A stretch of 16,876 nucleotides of DNA from BOG-908 sp964242035. Its GTDB lineage: Bacteria > Pseudomonadota > Alphaproteobacteria > Acetobacterales > Acetobacteraceae. A program made the position numbers and the translations under genes. Shown one piece after another: positions 7,597 through 14,420 of this stretch. Within the stretch, counting starts at the first letter, position 1. Every line of letters begins with the position of its first letter. The DNA lies in contig CAXTCL010000072.1 in assembly GCA_964242035.1 (NCBI GenBank), positions 1-16,876 of the forward strand, given 5' to 3'. A model generated the notes under the pieces. It was given only the letters and a program-made list of their open reading frames with translations. It made no database searches and was not told the origin of the DNA.

Positions 7597-8835
7597 ATGC
7601 CAGAGATAGCAATAATCGGAGCCGGTCCAACCGGGCTGATCGCGGCCGAACGCCTTTCCGCCCAAGGCCACCTGGTCACTATCTACGACCAGATGCCCTC
7701 GCCTGGCCGCAAGCTCCTGATGGCCGGGCGCGGCGGCTTGAACCTCACCCATAGCGAGCCGCCCGACGCCTTCCTGCGCCGTTACACCCAGGCCGCTCCC
7801 TTCATCGCCCGCGCGCTCGACGGCTTTCCGCAGCACGCGCTGACCGCCTGGTGCGAAGGCCTGGGGCAGCCCGTCTTCACGGGCAGTTCCGGGCGGATAT
7901 TCCCGCGCGCCATGAAAGCCGCCCCTCTGCTGCGCGCCTGGCTGCGTCGCCTGGAGGACCAGGGCGTGCGCTTCGCGGCGCGCCACCAGTGGCGCGGGTG
8001 GGACAGCGCCGGCGCCTTGTGTTTCACGGCACCCGGCGGCGAGGTGCACGCCACACCCCGGGCCACGCTTCTGGCGCTCGGCGGCGCGTCCTGGCCGCGT
8101 TTAGGGTCGGATGGTTTGTGGGTGCCTGTCCTGCGAGAGGCCGGCCTGCGTATAGCGCCGCTGCGTGCCAGCAACTGCGGTGTTTCGGTCGCCTGGTCGG
8201 AGGTTTTCGCCACCCGCTTCGCGGGCACGCCACTCAAGCGCATCGCCCTGACCGTGGGTGGGCAGAGGGTTCGCGGCGAGGCCATGGTCACGCGTGACGG
8301 CCTGGAGGGCGGCGCGGTCTACGCCCTCTCCGGCCCGATACGCGCGGCCTTGGACGAGGCGGTGCCGGCCATGTTGCATATCGACCTTCGGCCGGATGTG
8401 GGCGGGCTCGAGCTTGGCGCGCGCACCGACGGCGCACGCCAGGGCCGCTCCTTGCCAAACTTTTTGCGCCAGTCTACGAACTTGCCGCCGGTTGCGATCG
8501 GGCTCGTGCAGGAAGCGCTACACGCCAATGCAGCGCACGAGACTTTGTCGGGTCTGATAAAGGCCTTGCCCGTGGCGGTGACGGATACGCAGCCGATAGC
8601 GCGCGCCATTTCCACCGCGGGTGGCATAGAGCTGGACGAGCTGGACGAGAACCTCATGCTGCGCCGCCGCCCAGGCGTGTTTGCCGCCGGCGAGATGGTG
8701 AATTGGGATGCGCCGACCGGCGGCTATCTCTTGCAGGCGTGCTTCAGCCTGGGCGTGTTGGCTGCCGAGGGAATTTCCCGCGTGCTGGAGCGGCAACGAA
8801 GCGTAACGGCTGATACCAATCGTCCTGGAGGTTGA
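7597..8835 (+). CDS. HI0933/TIGR03862-type NAD(P)/FAD-dependent flavoprotein
   Basis: This 412-residue cytoplasmic flavoprotein of the HI0933 (BaiN/RdsA-like) family has an unknown substrate. It starts with a Rossmann strand and IIGAGPTGLIAAERL (G8, G10, G13). It then has GRKLLMAGRGGLNLTHSE, the family hallmark after the FAD-binding fold, and SGRIFPRAMKAAPLLRAWLR. Near the C-terminus is GEMVNWDAPTGGYLLQACFS, which closes over the flavin. The start at 7597 is chosen because the Rossmann strand follows immediately. An ATG at 7462 in the same frame would add 45 residues made almost entirely of element E5 and is probably not used, although no strong ribosome site precedes 7597. The gene may not belong to the polysaccharide pathway; homologues occur in many unrelated contexts. 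Confidence 0.88.
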   Translation: MPEIAIIGAGPTGLIAAERLSAQGHLVTIYDQMPSPGRKLLMAGRGGLNLTHSEPPDAFLRRYTQAAPFIARALDGFPQHALTAWCEGLGQPVFTGSSGRIFPRAMKAAPLLRAWLRRLEDQGVRFAARHQWRGWDSAGALCFTAPGGEVHATPRATLLALGGASWPRLGSDGLWVPVLREAGLRIAPLRASNCGVSVAWSEVFATRFAGTPLKRIALTVGGQRVRGEAMVTRDGLEGGAVYALSGPIRAALDEAVPAMLHIDLRPDVGGLELGARTDGARQGRSLPNFLRQSTNLPPVAIGLVQEALHANAAHETLSGLIKALPVAVTDTQPIARAISTAGGIELDELDENLMLRRRPGVFAAGEMVNWDAPTGGYLLQACFSLGVLAAEGISRVLERQRSVTADTNRPGG

Positions 8836-8843
8836 CCGTTCCG

Positions 8844-8980
8844 AAGCAAGCAAGGCCTTCTTTTTCGAAAAAAAGAAGCAAAAAACTTTTGGGACTGCTG
8901 TCGCAGACATTTCCACAGCCGCGCGACAGCGGAGTCAAAAGTTTTTTGCTTCTTTTTTTCAAAAAAGAAGGCCTTGCTTA
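8844..8980. repeat. Palindromic element copy E6 (full, most symmetric)
   Basis: The left arm is 8844-8891 and the right arm 8936-8980, both with stem type CTTC...GAAG; the centre is 44 nt. Outer ends are aagcaagcaaggcc and ggccttgctta, giving the cleanest view of the terminal inverted repeats. The centre has gctgtcgc and gcgacagc as an inner inverted repeat. It lies between the convergent flavoprotein and Sel1 genes, consistent with a two-way terminator role. Left flank gttccg and right flank ctcttg show no direct duplication. Confidence 0.9.
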
Positions 8981-9052
8981 CTCTTGCGAGAGCCAATGAA
9001 TATACAGGCAGCTTAACCCGCGCAGAGACCTGTCCCGTGTAAGCCAACCTGT

Positions 9053-9838
9053 TCAGTTCAGGGAAAACCCAACCCAACCCGACCCCACGTAATGGCCCAG
9101 CGAAGGGCAGATGGTGAAGACCCGCCACGCGTAGCGGCCAGGACGTGGTGAAGGCATGCGCACGGCGGAGACGCCCGCGGTCGTGCTGAAGACGGGCGAG
9201 GCGCTATGGCCCTCGACACGCATGACCTCGACGAAGTAGGAGGCCGGCGCCGGCGTGGCCGCCGCAGTCCAGACAAGCGGCAGGCCGCCGACCGGCACGG
9301 GCAGGCTGGCCCCATCCGGCGGGTAGCGGTTGGCTGGCGCCGCGATGGAATCCGGCAGCTTCACCGCCGGGTGGGGCGGGCGGTTGGCTGCCGCCTGCAG
9401 GCCCTCGGCCGCAGCCTGGCTGAACCAGGCCTGTGCGAGCGCCAGGTTCTGCGGCACGCCGTCGCCGGATTCGTAGAGCTGACCCAGGTCGAACGCCGCG
9501 CGCGCCAGTCCACCCGTGGCCGAGGCGCCGTAGTAATCCGCGGCCAGGGTGGGGTCTCGCGCGGTGCCGCGTCCGCTGTCATACATCACGGCCACGTTCA
9601 GCTCGGCCTCTGCCAAGCCGCCATCAGCTGCCTGGCGGTATAGTGACAGGGCGTGCGCGTTTCCCTCGGTGCCGGTGGCGGCGAGGTCCGCGGTGACGGC
9701 CTGGTTGAACAGCGTGCGCGGATCTGGCCGGGAGGCGGCTTGCGCTCCGCCGGCAAGGAGCGCCAGCAGCACCATGCCGGCAGCAGCTTCCATCGCACGG
9801 GCCTGTGCCTCCCGGGGCAGCGCGGGTCTCCGCCTCAC
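9053..9838 (-). CDS. Secreted Sel1-repeat protein with C-terminal beta domain
   Basis: This 261-residue envelope protein reads as signal peptide (to about residue 35, ending GGAQA), then about three Sel1-like helical repeats between residues 60 and 150 (e.g. ALSLYRQAADGGLAEAELN, DYYGASATGGLARAAFDLGQ, AQAWFSQAAAEGLQAAA). A Pro-rich link follows, then a C-terminal domain of about 90 residues (YPPDGASLPVPVGGLPLVW ... GRYAWRVF) that looks like an Ig/Fn3-type beta sandwich. Sel1 repeats are protein-protein interaction modules and often serve as adaptors in envelope assemblies. The start is a GTG (complement of 9836-9838) overlapping the TGA of the upstream gene by four bases, so the two are translationally coupled. 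It is the last gene of the ligase operon. The function is unknown; an accessory role in polysaccharide secretion is inferred. Confidence 0.8.
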   Translation of the reverse strand: MRRRPALPREAQARAMEAAAGMVLLALLAGGAQAASRPDPRTLFNQAVTADLAATGTEGNAHALSLYRQAADGGLAEAELNVAVMYDSGRGTARDPTLAADYYGASATGGLARAAFDLGQLYESGDGVPQNLALAQAWFSQAAAEGLQAAANRPPHPAVKLPDSIAAPANRYPPDGASLPVPVGGLPLVWTAAATPAPASYFVEVMRVEGHSASPVFSTTAGVSAVRMPSPRPGRYAWRVFTICPSLGHYVGSGWVGFSLN

Positions 9839-10815
9839 GGGAGTTGGATTTCGATGGTGCCGGGATTGCGCCCGGGCAGGCCAGGTGGCGGCAGGACAAG
9901 CGACGGTTGCAGGGCGTTGCCGCCTAGCTTGGGCCAGGCGCTTCCGGCCAGTGTTCGGGCGATGGTGTCCGCCAAAGGCCGGTCGTCGGTGTAGAAGTAG
10001 GAGATCACCCGGCGAGGCGGCGGTGCATGGACCGGCTTGGCGCGTATGTCGGTCATGCCGGCGCCCTGCAGCTTCAGGGCGATCGGCCGCAGGCGGTCCA
10101 GCGCCCCGGCATCGCGTGCCGGATAGAGCAGCACGATAGCGGGGGGTGCGCCAGCGGGAAGCGACGGCAGATCGGCGGAGGTGGAAGCGGGCAGGCTGGA
10201 CGCCGGCACGGGCAGGCTGCGTACGGCCACGGCGGGCGGCAGCGGCGCCAGAACCGGCGGCGTTGCAGGAGGGGCGGCGAGTTCGGCCGGTGGCTTGGCC
10301 GGAACGGTCTCGGCAGGGACGGCAAGGACCGTTTGCGCCTGGGTGGGCGCGGGCGGCGGTGGCGCGACTGGTCCAGGCGAGGCCATCGGCACAGCGGCCG
10401 GCGCCGGCGCACCCGCGGGCGGATGCAGGACCAGGTTGGCGAGTGCCACGGCAAGGGCGGCCAGGCCGGCCACAAGATAGAAGCGCGACGCCCTGAACCA
10501 GCTGGGTCGGGTGGCGCCAGCCTGTGCCGCCGGGCCTGGCAGGGTCACCGCCGAACGAGGGGGCGTGAGCGCGCGGTGCACGAGCCCCGCGTCGATCTGC
10601 GGTGCGTCCTCCGTGCTGGCCAGGAAAAGCGTGGCGGCGAGGCTGCTGCGCAGGCGCCGGCCGGAGCCGCCGGCATCGGCCACGAGGGCGGCGATGGCAT
10701 AGCGGTCGAGCAGATCAGGCCGGTGGCCCAGCGCGTCCAGGCGGCGGACGATGAGCGCTTCGACGGCTTGCGGGCTGAGCCGGGCGCCTGGGTTCGGGGG
10801 AGCCTGCGTGTCCAT
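9835..10815 (-). CDS. Single-pass membrane protein with ExeA-lid-like N-terminus
   Basis: This 326-residue protein has three parts. Residues 13-82 (LSPQAVEALIVRRLDALG ... DAGLVHRAL) resemble the helical lid that follows the AAA domain in ExeA/GspA-type ATPases, including a G-G-x-GRRLRSSLAATLF stretch where those proteins have GGxxRRINxLC. No Walker A or B is present. A transmembrane segment follows at about 112-131. Then comes a very Pro/Ala-rich periplasmic linker (132 to about 240) and a C-terminal domain of about 85 residues (IVLLYPARDAGALDRLRPIA ... GTIEIQLP). It is 4 bases downstream of the ligase-like gene and overlaps the Sel1 gene. It could anchor or size an export complex. The ExeA likeness is moderate, and the function is not recognised. 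Confidence 0.65.
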   Translation of the reverse strand: MDTQAPPNPGARLSPQAVEALIVRRLDALGHRPDLLDRYAIAALVADAGGSGRRLRSSLAATLFLASTEDAPQIDAGLVHRALTPPRSAVTLPGPAAQAGATRPSWFRASRFYLVAGLAALAVALANLVLHPPAGAPAPAAVPMASPGPVAPPPPAPTQAQTVLAVPAETVPAKPPAELAAPPATPPVLAPLPPAVAVRSLPVPASSLPASTSADLPSLPAGAPPAIVLLYPARDAGALDRLRPIALKLQGAGMTDIRAKPVHAPPPRRVISYFYTDDRPLADTIARTLAGSAWPKLGGNALQPSLVLPPPGLPGRNPGTIEIQLP

Positions 10816-10819
10816 GCGC

Positions 10820-12103
10820 TCAGGTAACCGGCGCGGCCGGGCCAGTGGGGCGCAGGCGGGCGATCGCGAGCAGGAGCAGGACCGGGAACAGCACAGGCGG
10901 GAACTGCTGATACCCGCCGGTGAACAGGAACAGCAGCATCAGCGGCACGAACAGCGCGCCTTGCAAAGCGGTGCGTTCCGCGCGCCAGAACAGGGCCAGG
11001 TAGGCCACCAGGAGCGGCAGCCCGTATTCCAGGAACACCTTCACCGGCGTGTTCACGTCAAACGCGTAGGGCAGGCTGAGCTTCTCGCTGACCCCCGCGC
11101 CGATGCCGGCGAACAGGGCCGAGGGCTCGCGGGCAAGCACGTCCGACATCAGCCAGAACGGCGTGACGAACCGCATGTGTCCACTGGTGCCGGGCTGGGA
11201 GACCTCGCCCAGGCGGTCCGACAAAGCCGCGGCGAAATCCGGCGCCGCCAGAGCGGCTGCCGCCAGGACGAGGCCGAGCGCGCAGGCCGACACGATGGCG
11301 ATCTTAAGGAATTGTGGGCCGATTCGGACGCCGGCGAACAGGAAGAAGCTGGCGAGCACGATCCAGCCGGTTCCGGAGAAGGAAAGCAGCAGCCCCGCGG
11401 TGAACAGGCCGAAATACAGCGCGCGCCGCGCAGTCAGCATCTCGATCATCAGCCCGACCGCCATGAACTGCGACATCACCGAGGGCTCGATGAGGAACAG
11501 GCCGTTGGATTTCAATATGTCGCCGATGCCGACCGGGATCTCCAAATTGTAGCCCTGCTCCAGGAGGAAACTGTCCGGCACCAGCCCGGTGAAGGCGAAC
11601 AGCCGCAGGCCCACGAACTGGGCGGCGAACTGGGCGATGCCGAGGCCTGCGATGATGGCGAGCAAGCGGTTGATGCGGGCGAAAAACGCGGCCTCGTCCA
11701 CGGGGACGGCAAAGCTCAGCGTGGCGAGCGCGGTGATGCCGAGGAAATGCAACAGGGAATTCGTGCTGGGCGCCGCGTCGAACGTGCCGGGCGACATGGC
11801 ATGCCAGGCGGCGCCGAGCAGGGCCAGGCCTACCAGGCCAAGGTAGATGGCACAACGGCCGCGATGCAGCACCAGCGTGCCATGCGCCACGCCCCAGGCG
11901 CCGAGCGCCAGTCCGATCGGGCCCACGATGCTGAGCGGTGCGGCACCCGCCAGCACGCCGAACCGCTGCAGGAACAGGCAGACGCAAAGCAATACGGTTG
12001 TGAAACGCAGGCACGCCGCTTGCGTTCGCAGTGCCGCGGGGGTGACGGTCAGCCCGGGCCGCGCTGGTGAGGGTGTGTCAAGATCAATGGCGGGGTTAAA
12101 CAC
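10820..12103 (-). CDS. O-antigen ligase/polymerase-like membrane protein
   Basis: This 427-residue polytopic inner-membrane protein has about ten to twelve hydrophobic segments and a larger polar loop in the second half (DRLGEVSQPGTSGHMRF ... GVSEKLSLPYAFDVNTP). The topology matches Wzy/WaaL/O-antigen-ligase proteins, whose large periplasmic loop carries the acceptor site. The segment SGHMRFVTPFWLMSDVL resembles the R-x3 loop common in this class. It would polymerise or ligate lipid-linked repeat units at the periplasmic face. The start is a GTG (complement of 12101-12103) with a purine-rich aagagag upstream. It opens a three-gene operon and diverges from the outer-membrane barrel gene across 73 bases. 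Sequence alone cannot separate polymerase from ligase. Confidence 0.8.
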   Translation of the reverse strand: MFNPAIDLDTPSPARPGLTVTPAALRTQAACLRFTTVLLCVCLFLQRFGVLAGAAPLSIVGPIGLALGAWGVAHGTLVLHRGRCAIYLGLVGLALLGAAWHAMSPGTFDAAPSTNSLLHFLGITALATLSFAVPVDEAAFFARINRLLAIIAGLGIAQFAAQFVGLRLFAFTGLVPDSFLLEQGYNLEIPVGIGDILKSNGLFLIEPSVMSQFMAVGLMIEMLTARRALYFGLFTAGLLLSFSGTGWIVLASFFLFAGVRIGPQFLKIAIVSACALGLVLAAAALAAPDFAAALSDRLGEVSQPGTSGHMRFVTPFWLMSDVLAREPSALFAGIGAGVSEKLSLPYAFDVNTPVKVFLEYGLPLLVAYLALFWRAERTALQGALFVPLMLLFLFTGGYQQFPPVLFPVLLLLAIARLRPTGPAAPVT

Positions 12104-12176
12104 GAAATCTCTCTTGCCGGGGGCGGCTGGTGGCTACGCAAGGACGCGTCTGGCCAACACGCCCCGGCAGATTAAC
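12104..12176. promoter_or_regulatory. Divergent intergenic region, probable promoter pair
   Basis: This 73-base gap separates the divergent ligase-like operon and the barrel-export-GH16 operon, so both promoters should lie here or just inside the flanking genes. No convincing -35/-10 pair is visible, and the segment is GC-rich. Shared control of the two polysaccharide operons is inferred from the divergent layout only. Confidence 0.35.
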
Positions 12177-13541
12177 ATGGCGAAGCGGCGTTCGTTCCGG
12201 CTGATGCTCAGGCTCGGCGCGCTGCCACCTGCGATGGTTGCCGTCTGGGCTGGCCTCGCGCCAAAGGCGAGCGCGCAGGCGATCGACCAATACCTCAATG
12301 CCGGCATACCAGGCTACGACACCGCGGCCGGCGTGACGGTGGCGACCCGCCAGCATCCGGAATACGACGCACAAGGCGTGCGCCTCGGCAATTTCCTGAT
12401 CACGCCGGTGCTGCAGGAGAGCGTGGGCTACGACGACAACGTGACCGGCACGCGCGACGCGCACGGCAGCGCGCTGATCGAGACCAACGCGTCCGTCAAC
12501 GCCGCCGGCGGCTGGTCCGACACGCATTTTGCCGGCGCCCTGTCGGTGGACGATTTCGAGTATCCCGAGCAGTCCAACCAGGGCTTCACCAACTGGACGG
12601 CCGCGATCGGCGGCAGCCATGATTTCGGGCGCGACACGCTTAGCATCGGCTACACGCACCTCAACCTGAACCAGACGCCGCGCGACCTGGACGTGCCGGG
12701 CCTCAACCAGACGATTGCTTACCGCGTGGACGATTTGCGCGCCAACTACCACGTTGATCTCGGCCGTTTCTTTATCCAACCCGGCATCGGCGTCTCCTAC
12801 TACAATTTCGACAACGGCACCGTGGGCGGGCAGGAATACCTGCAGACCTACCGCGACCGGGTGACCATCTCGCCCGAACTGGTCGGCAGCTACGAGTTCG
12901 CGACACGCCGACGCATCGTGGTGATCGTGCGCGACACGCAATCCGATTTCGACCAGTCGCCGCCCGGCCAGCCCAGGCAGAACTTCAACGACGCCTCTGT
13001 GCTGGGCGGCGTCGCCTACGATGCGGACGGGATCATCGGCTTCCGCCTGCTGGCCGGCTACGAGGAACGGGGCTTCGCCGCCAGCGCTGCCTACCGCTCG
13101 GTCCAGGCGCCGATCGTCGAAGGGGCCGTCACTTGGACGCCCACGGGGCTTACGACCGTTACCGGCTCGGCCGCCCGCTACATCGAGGATTCGGCCGCCG
13201 AGGCCACCGTAGGCTATACCGAGACCGCGCTGAAGCTGCAGGTGGACCATGAATACCTGCGCAACGTCATCCTCTCCGCGCATGGCGCCTTCTATCTCGA
13301 CGATTACGGCAAGGCCGCGGACGGCACCGGCGGCGGCAACGAGAACTTCTTCACCGCCGGCGTAGGCGCTTCCTACGCCCTGAACCGCAACGTGCGACTG
13401 GCTGCCGACTACACGTTCTCGACGCGGAACAGCAGCAGCGGCGGCGCGGTCTCGCCTGTAGGCTTCCTCACGAACGGCGAAGTCTTCGGTAGCAATTATT
13501 CCGAGAACACGTTCCGCCTTACGCTGCGCCTTGCGCTTTAG
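12177..13541 (+). CDS. Outer-membrane beta-barrel protein (BBP2-like)
   Basis: This 454-residue outer-membrane protein has a signal peptide (MAKRRSFRLMLRLGALP ... KASA, cleavage about residue 34). A short region follows (VRLGNFLITPVLQESVGYDD), typical of the start of BBP2-type barrels. Then come many alternating amphipathic strands with aromatic girdles (e.g. DTLSIGYTHLNLNQ, FFIQPGIGVSYYNF, NVRLAADYTFSTR), ending with NTFRLTLRLAL. The last residue is Leu rather than the usual Phe. Such barrels are common in alphaproteobacterial exopolysaccharide loci, and a role as outer-membrane channel or partner of the export lipoprotein is inferred. The ATG at 12177 is preferred because it starts the signal peptide. 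The open frame extends upstream but overlaps the divergent gene. The export lipoprotein starts 14 bases after its stop, so the two are probably co-transcribed. Confidence 0.85.
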   Translation: MAKRRSFRLMLRLGALPPAMVAVWAGLAPKASAQAIDQYLNAGIPGYDTAAGVTVATRQHPEYDAQGVRLGNFLITPVLQESVGYDDNVTGTRDAHGSALIETNASVNAAGGWSDTHFAGALSVDDFEYPEQSNQGFTNWTAAIGGSHDFGRDTLSIGYTHLNLNQTPRDLDVPGLNQTIAYRVDDLRANYHVDLGRFFIQPGIGVSYYNFDNGTVGGQEYLQTYRDRVTISPELVGSYEFATRRRIVVIVRDTQSDFDQSPPGQPRQNFNDASVLGGVAYDADGIIGFRLLAGYEERGFAASAAYRSVQAPIVEGAVTWTPTGLTTVTGSAARYIEDSAAEATVGYTETALKLQVDHEYLRNVILSAHGAFYLDDYGKAADGTGGGNENFFTAGVGASYALNRNVRLAADYTFSTRNSSSGGAVSPVGFLTNGEVFGSNYSENTFRLTLRLAL

Positions 13542-13555
13542 CCCAGGAGAGTTCG

Positions 13556-14260
13556 ATGTCGATACGTAGCGAAGCAAGCAAGGCCTTCTTTTTTGAAAAA
13601 AAGAGGCAAAAAACTTTTGTCTCTCCGCCGCTTCAGCAGCCGCGCTCCGCAGACGGCACCTCACTGTTGCAGACGCGGGGTAGTGAAAGTTTTTTGGTCC
13701 TTTTTTTCAAAAAAGGACTGCTTGCTTCCTTTCTTGCGCTCACAGCCGCGGCCTGCACGCCAGGCGCGGACCTGCCACCCTTGGCTGACTACACGCCCGG
13801 CGCCTACCGGCTAGGCGGCGGGGACCAGATACGCGTGATCACCTTCGGGTCCGACCAGCTTAGCGGGACGTTCCACGTGGATGACCAGGGCCAGGTGGCG
13901 ATGCCGCTGGTCGGCAACATCATGGCGGGCGGCCTGAGCTCGACGCAGTTCGCGGCCAAGCTGGAAGACACGCTGTCTTCGCAGAAATTCCTCAAGGAAC
14001 CGAAGGTGTCGGTGGAGGTGCTGGCCTACCGGCCGATCTTCGTGCTGGGCGAGGTGACAAAGCCGGGGCAGTACAACTACTCGCCAGGGATGACGATGCT
14101 TACGGCCGTGGCAGTTGCGGGCGGGTTCACGTATCGGGCGGTCGAAGCCTATGCCGGCGACGTGCGGACCGTGGGTGGAGCGGCCAGCGAGGGCAAGATC
14201 ACGCCGCATTCGTTCCTGGCCCCTGGAGACGTGGTCAAGGTTTATGAGCGGCATTTTTGA
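13556..14260 (+). CDS. Wza/GumB-type polysaccharide export lipoprotein with element inserted in its leader
   Basis: This is an outer-membrane polysaccharide export protein. After Cys67 it has a polysaccharide-export domain (PGAYRLGGGDQIRVITFG ... VDDQGQVAMPLVGNIMAGG, about 77-155). An SLBB-like domain follows (FVLGEVTKPGQYNYSPGMTM, from about 160). At about 168 mature residues it is short, as in GumB/ExoF-like forms without extra domains. The ATG at 13556 has an excellent ribosome site (caggagag, 5 bases before). However, residues 6-57 are encoded by palindromic element E7, so the hydrophobic segment and lipobox-like site (LLASFLALTAAAC, Cys67) follow a 50-residue insert. A TTG at 13694 inside the right arm would give a normal-length lipoprotein signal (VLFFKKGLLASFLALTAAAC). 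Which start is used decides whether the protein can be exported. Confidence 0.88.
   Translation: MSIRSEASKAFFFEKKRQKTFVSPPLQQPRSADGTSLLQTRGSESFLVLFFKKGLLASFLALTAAACTPGADLPPLADYTPGAYRLGGGDQIRVITFGSDQLSGTFHVDDQGQVAMPLVGNIMAGGLSSTQFAAKLEDTLSSQKFLKEPKVSVEVLAYRPIFVLGEVTKPGQYNYSPGMTMLTAVAVAGGFTYRAVEAYAGDVRTVGGAASEGKITPHSFLAPGDVVKVYERHF
13572..13728. repeat. Palindromic element copy E7 (full, inside the export gene leader)
   Basis: The left arm is 13572-13619 (stem CTTC...GAGG, one G-T-type change) and the right arm about 13685-13728 (stem GTCC...GGAC); the centre is 65 nt. The copy lies between the start codon and the hydrophobic core of the signal peptide of the export lipoprotein and is open throughout in that frame. 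The right arm encodes SFLVLFFKKGLLA, which merges into the signal peptide. The right-arm inner end is gaaag instead of caaaag. Confidence 0.9.
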
Positions 14261-14265
14261 GTAGG

Positions 14266-14419
14266 CAAGGAAGGCCTTCTTTTTTGAAAAAAAGAAGCAA
14301 AAAACTTTTGTCTCCTGCTGTGGCGGCAGCTTCGGTGTTTCCTGACAGGCAGGACTGGTGCAGCGGCGTCAGGAGTCAAAGTTTTTTGGTTCTTTTTTTC
14401 AGAAAAGAACTGCTTTCTT
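14266..14419. repeat. Palindromic element copy E8 (full)
   Basis: The left arm is 14266-14310 (stem CTTC...GAAG), the right arm 14377-14419 (stem GTTC...GAAC, with caga for caaa in the loop side), and the centre 66 nt. It fills nearly all of the gap between the export gene stop (14260) and the GH16 start (14421), so the GH16 ATG begins within two bases of the element end. A frame from a GTG at 14358 is open through the right arm into GH16. Confidence 0.88.
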
Positions 14420-14420
14420 G

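Noticed and set aside
8836..8990. Target-site duplication around E6
   Set aside because: Compared flanks (gttccg on the left, ctcttg on the right) and saw no direct repeat; other copies likewise show none.
10751..12070. 439-residue open frame on the + strand opposite the ligase-like operon
   Set aside because: Its product is rich in Gln, Arg, Glu and His with no fold pattern. It is the antisense shadow of a clear polytopic membrane protein.
12096..13664. 522-residue open frame on the - strand opposite the outer-membrane barrel
   Set aside because: Antisense shadow in GC-rich DNA; the + strand has a signal peptide and barrel strands. It also runs through element E7, which shows only how open the arms are.
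824..14419. CRISPR array interpretation of the repeats
   Set aside because: Copies are kilobases apart, are inverted pairs rather than direct repeats, and have no regular unique spacers or cas genes.
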